Shown here: piece by piece, positions 32,465-38,462 of the stretch
Layout of the letters: every line of letters begins with the position of its first letter
How positions within the stretch are numbered: position 1 is the stretch's first letter
Source: Polyangiaceae bacterium
Lineage (GTDB): Bacteria; Myxococcota_A; Polyangia; Polyangiales; Polyangiaceae
Assembly: GCA_013214025.1 (NCBI GenBank)
Contig: JABSRN010000122.1
Coordinates: 1 to 38,462 of the forward strand
Direction: 5' to 3'
DNA length: 38,462 nucleotides
Notes under the pieces: generated by a model
Database searches by the model: none
What the model was told of the DNA's origin: nothing
The model's input: the letters and a program-made list of their open reading frames with translations, nothing else
Translations under genes and position numbers: made by a program

Positions 32465-34363
32465 GTGCGCAATTCTTTACTTAGTTGTTCAATCTTGTTG
32501 GCGGCCTGCGTTTATGGCTGCACGGAATCGCCTGATTTGGCCGGTGACGATGCGGGCGGAGCCGGAGGCGGCTCTTCGACGGGTGCGAGCTCGGCGGGGG
32601 GAGCCACGTCGGGAGCGGCGACATCCACCGGAGGCGTCGGTAGCGGAGGAACTGGCGGCGCCAATACCGAACCCGTGTTCGTACCGTGTACGGCTCATGA
32701 GGACTGCGAAGACAACGACATCTGTACCGACGACATTTGTCGAGGGGACGGGGTCTGTTTCTACCAACCTCAGAACGACGGAACGGCGTGCGATGACGGC
32801 CGGGCGTGTTCCGATGGGGACCTGTGTTTTAACCAGGTGTGTCGCGGGAGCAGTACCTGCGCCGAGGGCCAGGGTTGCAGCTGGGTCACTGGTGAGTGTA
32901 TTTCCTGCGTCAACGATTCCGACTGCGACGACGGCAATCAGTGCACCACCGACTTTTGCGGCGGCGAAGGTTGCGAGAACATCAACCACACGGAGCCTTG
33001 TGATGATGGCATCGAATGCACTACGGGCGACATCTGCGCCGCAGGAGATTGCAATGGGCAACTGGCGGACAACGGTCTGTGCGATGACTCGGTCGATTGC
33101 ACGATGGACGTCTGCGACTTGGCGAGCGGCTGTTCAAACACCGAGGCGGATCCTTTCTGCGACGATGGCAACAATTGCACCACCGGCCGCTGCGAGGCCA
33201 TCAGTGGCTGCAGTCAGGAGCCCACCTCCGGCTCTTGTGGCGTCGGAGTGGATTGCCTGACGGACCCTCGTTGCGCAGACGGGGTGTGTATCGGTACCGA
33301 TACTTGCGATGTTGGAAACGGCATGTACTGCGCTGTCAGTGCCGCCCAATGCGTCGCTTGCCTGGACGCGTCCGAGTGCGATGACGGCGTTCCCTGCACG
33401 GAAGATCTCTGCGTCAATTATGCGTGCGAGAACAACGCGAACAATGCTCTGTGCGAGGACGGCGACCCCTGCACGACCAACACCTGCAATGGGACCACTT
33501 GCGAGGTGGCTCCGAACACGGGCTCTTGTGACGACGGCGCCAGTTGTACCACGGGGGACACCTGCACCGCCTCAGTCTGCGGTGGCACGGACAATGGCTC
33601 CTGCAGCCATTCTTTGTTCTTAAGTTACGTCGACGGGTTTGGATTATCGGCGGCGGACACCTTCGAAGATGGTGACGTTGTCGAATTTGTTGTTCCGCTT
33701 CTTTATGGGGATACCGCCAGTAGTGAGAGTGAGTTCTTCAGCGAAGATGGCTTCAGCGGCAATGAAGACATCAACGCGCTGCACGTATTTGCTGATGGTC
33801 GGATGATCCTATCCACCGACTCCGACGCGAATGTGTCGGGCTTGGGCTTTCAACATGAGGACTTGGTCGAAGTGGCTGCAGATGGTGGCAGCGCTACGGT
33901 GTTCATGAACGGTAATTCCACGCTGGACTGCAGCGGGATGATGTGCAGCGCACCAAGTGTTGATGCCGTACATGTCGTTGACGGTACGACTTTTGTGTTT
34001 TCGGTGACCGGCAGCGGGCGATTTTCTTCACCCAACATCAGCATCGCGGATGGCGACATCCTGCAATCCAAAGACGGTGTCTTCAGCGTGTTGCTCTCCG
34101 AAAGCGCCATCGGCTACGGCGGTAATATTGATGCCATCACTGTGAACCCGAGGAACGGCCACTGGATGCTCTCCTACTCCAATAGTGGGGAATTGGCATT
34201 CAATGGCGGACCGACGTTTTCCAATGAAGATATGATTGAATTGCCATTCGGGCCGAGCGGTGTCCCGTTCTCCGGGCCGTACCGACTCGTGTTTGACGGC
34301 AGCGCAATGACCGATCTGGGCGGCGATCTGTCCGGTGATCTAAACGCAGCGAGCGCCCGCTAG
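32465..34363 (+). CDS. Cys-rich CDDG-repeat lipoprotein, second of a tandem pair
   Basis: A 632-residue paralog of the preceding gene. GTG 32465 has GGGAGGA five bases upstream. The lipobox is probably LAAC (Cys15); VYGC (Cys19) also fits. It repeats the layout: Gly/Ser/Thr linker, CDDG-repeat Cys-rich region, then the same C-terminal repeated beta module with INALHVFADGRMILST, VDAVHVVDGTTFVFS and IDAITVNPRNGHWMLS units. A stretch around CRGDGVCFYQPQN is identical in both proteins and strongly similar in DNA, while other parts differ more, which points to local gene conversion or selection. Function unknown; an adhesin-like or matrix role is inference. Confidence 0.88.
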   Translation: MRNSLLSCSILLAACVYGCTESPDLAGDDAGGAGGGSSTGASSAGGATSGAATSTGGVGSGGTGGANTEPVFVPCTAHEDCEDNDICTDDICRGDGVCFYQPQNDGTACDDGRACSDGDLCFNQVCRGSSTCAEGQGCSWVTGECISCVNDSDCDDGNQCTTDFCGGEGCENINHTEPCDDGIECTTGDICAAGDCNGQLADNGLCDDSVDCTMDVCDLASGCSNTEADPFCDDGNNCTTGRCEAISGCSQEPTSGSCGVGVDCLTDPRCADGVCIGTDTCDVGNGMYCAVSAAQCVACLDASECDDGVPCTEDLCVNYACENNANNALCEDGDPCTTNTCNGTTCEVAPNTGSCDDGASCTTGDTCTASVCGGTDNGSCSHSLFLSYVDGFGLSAADTFEDGDVVEFVVPLLYGDTASSESEFFSEDGFSGNEDINALHVFADGRMILSTDSDANVSGLGFQHEDLVEVAADGGSATVFMNGNSTLDCSGMMCSAPSVDAVHVVDGTTFVFSVTGSGRFSSPNISIADGDILQSKDGVFSVLLSESAIGYGGNIDAITVNPRNGHWMLSYSNSGELAFNGGPTFSNEDMIELPFGPSGVPFSGPYRLVFDGSAMTDLGGDLSGDLNAASAR

Positions 34364-34420
34364 TCCTTTGCTGTACTCGCTGACGCTCATTGGTTGAACT
34401 GGGGCCGCGCATCGGGTGAC

Positions 34421-34448
34421 GCTGGCTCCGGAGGGCGCTGGGGCCAGC
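34421..34448 (+). terminator. Hairpin after the lipoprotein pair
   Basis: GCTGGCTCC pairs with GGGGCCAGC (nine pairs including one G-U) around a ten-base loop, about 58 bases past the stop. No T-run follows. Confidence 0.4.
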
Positions 34449-34578
34449 AGCTAGCTGCATAAGTGCTTAGTTGGCTAGCGCGGAGCCGGGCAGAAAGCGG
34501 AGTCTCCCGCAGCGCCCGTTGCCGATTCCGGTCGCCATGGGACCCAGCTGAGAATCGGAGTAAGCTCACCGATGATTC

Positions 34579-36813
34579 ATGTCTCGGCTGACCGCTATCA
34601 TCAATTCCGGCGCTGACCCGGCCGCTGTCAGTCAGCTCCACCTGCGGCGACTGCGGGTCGTCAACATCGCGTCCCTGGGCATGGTGGCGGTGGGTGTCGC
34701 GCTCACGGCTCAATACTATCTGCTGGGTTTGGCGGCGATGGCTGTAGCGGTGTTGGGGACCATCGCGGTCACCGGGCTGAACATGCTGTGGATGCGCCGC
34801 ACGCTGGAGCCGGCACGCCACGGCATGGTGGCGACCTTTGCGCTGTGGTTGCTGCTCGTGCTTAGCTGTCTGTATTCCGGAGGTTTCTACGACCCCAACA
34901 TGGCCTGGCTGTGTGTGTTGCCTGTGGTGGGCACTCTCGTGGGCACCGCTCGGGTCGGGTGGGCATTCACGGCGGTTGTGCTGCTCACGGTGATCGCCTT
35001 TTGGATGGCACCGACTTGGGGTTATGAGATCCGGAACCTGATTCCAGAGGAGAACCGCCCTCAGTATGCGTTGGCGAATCGTTTGTTGGTCGTATTTGGG
35101 ATCGGGGTACTGATGGCAGCCCTGACCGACGCGCAGCGGGTAGCGGAGGCGCATCTATTGCAGGCGAACGTCGAGCTGAAGGCCTTCGCTGAGGCGAAGA
35201 CCGCGGCGGAACACCGGGCCCAGCAGGCGAGCCGCGCCAAGAGTGATTTTGTCTCGAATATGAGCCACGAAATTCGCACACCCCTAACGGGCATGATGGC
35301 CGCGAACGATCTCATGATGAAGAGCGGGCTCGGCGAGGAGCAACGAGTGCTGGCTCTGACGATGCGCTCATCTGCGGAGGTGTTGCTGAGCCTGGTCAAC
35401 GATGTTTTGGATTTTTCGAAGATCGAAGCCGGTAAGCTCGAGATCGAATCTCGGGTGTTCGATGTGCATCGGCTAGTCAAAGACGTGACGGCTCGTTTCG
35501 CCCCCGTTGCTGAGGCCAAGGAGCTGAGGCTGGGCTACAAGATCGAATCCGACGTGCCCCGTTGGCTGGTAGGGGATTCCCTGCGCATCCAGCAGGTGCT
35601 GTCGAACATCGTCAACAATGCCGTGAAATTTACGGCATCGGGCAAGGTCACGCTGGCTGCCGCCGTTAGTGGCAATGACGGGGACGTCGTGACCGTACGT
35701 TTTGATGTCAAGGATACGGGCGTGGGCATCTCGGAGGAGGCGCGGGAGCGATTGTTCAAGTTTTTTACTCAGGTGGATGCATCGACGTCGCGGCAATTTG
35801 GCGGCACGGGCCTGGGTCTCGCCATCAGCCAGCAGCTTGCACAGCTGATGGGTGGGGGCATCTCCGTGGATAGCGAACCCGGTACGGGCAGTTGTTTCCA
35901 CGTGGCATTGCCTTTCGCCATTCCTTGTGCAGCCGACGCTCACTCGATTCGCCCGAACACGCGCGATCACGATATCAAGCGTGTGGCGACGGAGGACTCC
36001 CCGGCGGTGTTGTTGGCAGACGACAATGCGACCAACCTCAATCTATCTGCGGCGCTCATCCGCTCCATGGGATATCGCGTTACCGGTGTCGGCGGCGGTG
36101 TGTCGGCGGTCGCGGCTCTGAGCGGGGGGCATGACTATTCCGCGGTACTACTGGACTGGCAAATGCCGGACCTAGATGGGCTCAGCGCCGCTCGACAAAT
36201 CCGACAGGCGGAGGAGCAGGCGAATTCAGCTCGGGTCCCGATCATTGTGGTGACGGCTCGCGCGCTCAAGGGAGACCGTGAGGAGGCGATGCATGCCGGC
36301 ATGGACGACTATCTGACGCGTCCGTTTCGCCAGGAGCAACTGTTCGATGTGCTGCAGCGCTGGGCGCCCTTGGAATTGGAGGACCGCGATTCAGCTACCC
36401 TAGTTAGCCCTCAACGCTCCCCGGGGAAGCAAGAGGAGCCCCCACCGAGCTCCGAGGGGTGGCCCGTGATCGATAGCGTTATCATGGGAGAGCTGAAGCA
36501 ACTAGATGCGGAGAACGGCCATACCTTTCTCGGGACATTCGCGAAGAACTTCTTGGACGACGCCGAGCGTGAGCTTCGTTTGTTGCACGAGGCTGTGAAA
36601 AATCAGGACATGTCCGAAATCGAGTCCATGGCTCACAAGATCGCCGGCTCTAGTGGGACCATCGGAGCGATGAGCTTGCACAAGAAAAGCAAGGCATTGG
36701 AGGAGGGGGCTCGCGGCGGGCAGTTGAACAATGCGGAAGAACTGGCCACCGGTCTCGACGGCGAATTTGCGGCCGTACGGCAGGCATTGGCCCGGGAAGT
36801 CAGCCTCGACTAG
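34579..36813 (+). CDS. Membrane hybrid histidine kinase with receiver and HPt domains
   Basis: A 744-residue kinase with about six N-terminal membrane helices (residues 25-180) in place of a periplasmic sensor. A coiled-coil segment leads to HisKA with phosphoacceptor His230 (SNMSHEIRTPL), an HATPase with NNAVKF, DTGVGI and GGTGLGLAIS, a receiver domain with phosphoacceptor Asp526 (VLLDWQMP), and a C-terminal HPt domain with His686 (AHKIAGSSGTIGA). In the receiver the conserved lysine near the C-terminus is replaced by arginine (DYLTRPF, Arg581). The chain of His-Asp-His domains implies an internal phosphorelay that would pass to a separate regulator. The single-receiver gene that follows on the opposite strand is a candidate but not shown. 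Confidence 0.93.
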   Translation: MSRLTAIINSGADPAAVSQLHLRRLRVVNIASLGMVAVGVALTAQYYLLGLAAMAVAVLGTIAVTGLNMLWMRRTLEPARHGMVATFALWLLLVLSCLYSGGFYDPNMAWLCVLPVVGTLVGTARVGWAFTAVVLLTVIAFWMAPTWGYEIRNLIPEENRPQYALANRLLVVFGIGVLMAALTDAQRVAEAHLLQANVELKAFAEAKTAAEHRAQQASRAKSDFVSNMSHEIRTPLTGMMAANDLMMKSGLGEEQRVLALTMRSSAEVLLSLVNDVLDFSKIEAGKLEIESRVFDVHRLVKDVTARFAPVAEAKELRLGYKIESDVPRWLVGDSLRIQQVLSNIVNNAVKFTASGKVTLAAAVSGNDGDVVTVRFDVKDTGVGISEEARERLFKFFTQVDASTSRQFGGTGLGLAISQQLAQLMGGGISVDSEPGTGSCFHVALPFAIPCAADAHSIRPNTRDHDIKRVATEDSPAVLLADDNATNLNLSAALIRSMGYRVTGVGGGVSAVAALSGGHDYSAVLLDWQMPDLDGLSAARQIRQAEEQANSARVPIIVVTARALKGDREEAMHAGMDDYLTRPFRQEQLFDVLQRWAPLELEDRDSATLVSPQRSPGKQEEPPPSSEGWPVIDSVIMGELKQLDAENGHTFLGTFAKNFLDDAERELRLLHEAVKNQDMSEIESMAHKIAGSSGTIGAMSLHKKSKALEEGARGGQLNNAEELATGLDGEFAAVRQALAREVSLD

Positions 36814-36851
36814 TTGCCTGGCTAGGCGGGGAAACCCGCTGATTCGTACGA

Positions 36852-37226
36852 TCAAGTGGGGGGCGGATACAGTGCTTTTCGCACGCTGTCCCGAAGCATG
36901 GCGATGCGGATTGGCTTTTTCAAGTAGTTCACGGCCTTCAGCGCGATGGCGGCTTTCACGTCGTCAGGAGTTCCGCGAGTTGTGAGAAATATCACTGGAA
37001 TTCGTTCCCGGCCGGGCGTTTTGCGGAGGAGCTCTACCATCTCGATGCCGGTCTTTTTCGGCATCATGATGTCGCAGATGATCAACTGGATGTCGCCATC
37101 TCGTCTGGCTATTTCGAGGGCCTCGTCGCCGTCGCTTGCCGTGACGATCAGGTACGTCGCCTGCAGAGCGGTACGGATCAGCGTCTGGGTCGTCGTATCG
37201 TCTTCGGCTACGAGGATCCTTTTCAC
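36852..37226 (-). CDS. Single-domain response regulator
   Basis: A 124-residue CheY-like receiver without an output domain. Start GTG 37226. The acidic pair is EDD (8-10), the phosphoacceptor is Asp52 (ICDIMMPKK), the Thr is in LTTRG and the Lys in YLKKPI (103/104). It is convergent with the hybrid kinase, 38 bases away, and upstream of the desaturase gene on the same strand, 46 bases before it. It may receive phosphate from that kinase. Confidence 0.9.
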   Translation of the reverse strand: MKRILVAEDDTTTQTLIRTALQATYLIVTASDGDEALEIARRDGDIQLIICDIMMPKKTGIEMVELLRKTPGRERIPVIFLTTRGTPDDVKAAIALKAVNYLKKPIRIAMLRDSVRKALYPPPT

Positions 37227-37272
37227 GATCTTCAGATCCTAAGGGCATTGCCTCAGGCGGGCAAGCCGTGAA

Positions 37273-38304
37273 TCAACCGACGGCGATGAACTCGTCGTGC
37301 TTGAGGCAGCGGTAGATTTCGACGTAGCTCTGCCAAGGCGTGACCTCGTAGTAGGGCAGCTCGTACTTTTGGCAGACAGCTTTGAGGGCGACTTCGATTT
37401 TTCGCCAATGATGGCGGGGAACGGTGGGGAATACGTGGTGTTCCACCTGCCGGTTGAGACCGCCGTAGAACCAAAACGCGAATGCGCCGCCGCTGAGATT
37501 TCGGCTCGACCGTAGTTGGCGCTCCAGCCAAGACATGTCCTTTTCCTCTTCGGCCGTGAAGGGTTTCAGGCCGAAATGGTTGGGCATGAAGATCATGTGA
37601 ACGAAGAAGCCTGACACGGAGAGCTGAATCGCCCAAAACAGCAATCCGGGACCCCAACCGAAGACAGACACCAGGTAGCTAGGCCAGATAAGCAGAGTGG
37701 CTTTTCTCACTACCGCCAGTGCCCGGTCTTGTGGCCCCATCTTCTTCCAGATCATCTCCAGCGAGTCCTTGATGAACACGGGAATGATGAACGGGAACAG
37801 CACCCAATAGTAGATGTGTTGAAACTTCATCACCGCGGCCGGCCAGGTCTTCACCGGTGAAAAGGCGCCGCCGGCAGTTTGGATGTCGAGATCGGTGCCC
37901 ACGGTGAAAGTGTGCATGTGATGCAGACGGTCGTGAAACTGGTGCCAGTAATAGCTGCCTACCCCGCCCCAGACGTCCATCAGGAGCACGGCGAATAACT
38001 TGTTGATCTTGTCGCTCTTGAAAAAGTATCCGTGGGAGGCGTCGTGTCCCAGGATCCCGCATTTGTGGACGAGAAAGCCCATGAGAACTGCCGCCAAATA
38101 GAAAGGCAGATCCTGCAGATAGTAAATGGTCGCGGTCAGTCCAACGGCTAGGGGGATGCCATCCAGCCAGAAACCGAGGGAGCTGCGCTTGAGCAGCCCC
38201 TGGTCGCTGAGATCTTTTCGCAATTCCTTGAACGCCAGCCGATAGGGATCGACCGTGTCCGCGCCGTCAGTTTGAGGGGGCATATTCGCGGCGAAACCTA
38301 GCAT
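37273..38304 (-). CDS. Fatty acid desaturase, front-end-like
   Basis: A 343-residue integral membrane di-iron desaturase. The three histidine boxes are HDASH (87-91), HDRLHH (124-129) and QVEHH (286-290). The Gln in the third box is the hallmark of front-end (delta-5/delta-6-type) desaturases, which act on polyunsaturated or long acyl chains, though the N-terminal cytochrome b5 domain of the eukaryotic enzymes is absent. Four or more hydrophobic segments are visible. Start ATG 38304 is taken; ATG 38283 is in frame and gives a cleaner N-terminus. Regiospecificity cannot be told from sequence. Confidence 0.9.
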   Translation of the reverse strand: MLGFAANMPPQTDGADTVDPYRLAFKELRKDLSDQGLLKRSSLGFWLDGIPLAVGLTATIYYLQDLPFYLAAVLMGFLVHKCGILGHDASHGYFFKSDKINKLFAVLLMDVWGGVGSYYWHQFHDRLHHMHTFTVGTDLDIQTAGGAFSPVKTWPAAVMKFQHIYYWVLFPFIIPVFIKDSLEMIWKKMGPQDRALAVVRKATLLIWPSYLVSVFGWGPGLLFWAIQLSVSGFFVHMIFMPNHFGLKPFTAEEEKDMSWLERQLRSSRNLSGGAFAFWFYGGLNRQVEHHVFPTVPRHHWRKIEVALKAVCQKYELPYYEVTPWQSYVEIYRCLKHDEFIAVG

Positions 38305-38462
38305 AGCTACTGGCTGCGAGCGGGCTAAAGCGGTCTGCGCTCTCGATCACCCGCGGCTGTTGGAGGCGTGGAGGGTGTTTGGAAAGACAATAATGATGTA
38401 TGGGGGAGAAGTGAGTGTGGGACACACAGGAAGTGCAAAATGGACTGGAGAGGGTGCAGAAG
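38305..38462. other. Window end, purine-rich, no gene
   Basis: The final roughly 100 bases are rich in G and A with few C, unlike the balanced composition upstream, and carry no frame that I can support. They would hold the desaturase promoter, unless the end is not contiguous genome sequence. Confidence 0.5.

Noticed and set aside
30720-33620. CDDG repeats taken as a CRISPR-like array
   Set aside because: The periodicity is irregular, repeats are degenerate and lie in frame within two coding regions; they encode Cys-rich protein repeats.
34387-35154. A 255-residue minus-strand frame rich in His, Gln and Arg
   Set aside because: It is antisense to the membrane part of the hybrid kinase; the composition is what reversed hydrophobic codons give.

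Overview
The window reads as chromosomal DNA of a Gram-negative, high-GC bacterium, most likely a myxobacterium-like deltaproteobacterium (Myxococcota). This is inference from gene style: several lipoproteins with long Gly/Ser/Thr linkers behind a lipobox, a von Willebrand A lipoprotein, cysteine-rich CDDG-repeat surface proteins, large hybrid histidine kinases, and frequent GTG/TTG starts. No rRNA, tRNA, CRISPR array, IS element or phage gene was recognised. The length (38.5 kb) and an odd purine-rich right end would fit a fosmid-type insert, but that is only a guess.

Layout. 1-5.6 kb: a ClC chloride channel running off the left edge (-), a Gly/Thr-rich lipoprotein (-), a short-chain dehydrogenase (-), a cobalamin/iron-type substrate-binding-domain protein (+) and a Trp-rich unknown protein (-). 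5.6-6.5 kb appears gene-free. 6.5-11.1 kb: a SanA-like membrane protein, then a very tight four-gene run (universal-stress-like protein, ArsB/NhaD-type ion transporter, DUF5690/MFS-type membrane protein, YkgJ-type cysteine-cluster protein; gaps of 3-4 bases). 11.2-14.7 kb: an HtrA protease with two PDZ domains converging on a PAS-PAS hybrid kinase.

15.3-20.3 kb is an acyl-CoA catabolic cluster, all (+): an alpha-methylacyl-CoA racemase/CoA-transferase family III enzyme, two adjacent acyl-CoA dehydrogenase subunits with complementary missing residues, and a double-hotdog MaoC/FAS1-like dehydratase. It looks like a module for beta-oxidation of a branched or polycyclic acyl side chain. A lipoprotein of unknown function follows. 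21.6-23.7 kb: a (-) IMP dehydrogenase-peptide deformylase pair. 24-26.6 kb: a TraB/GumN lipoprotein (+) converging on a vWA lipoprotein (-).

27-29.8 kb: a possible small acidic protein, a STAS/DUF-like protein interrupted by a ten-G homopolymer, and an unusual SDR with an N-terminal zinc ribbon and no catalytic tyrosine. 30.4-34.4 kb: two tandem paralogous cysteine-rich lipoproteins ending in a repeated beta-type domain. 34.6-38.3 kb: a membrane hybrid kinase with HPt domain, a lone receiver domain and a front-end-type fatty acid desaturase.

A pattern outside the genes is the recurrence of 14-20 bp tandem micro-duplications (at least six) in intergenic DNA or across gene ends, two of which touch stop codons or a Shine-Dalgarno sequence.
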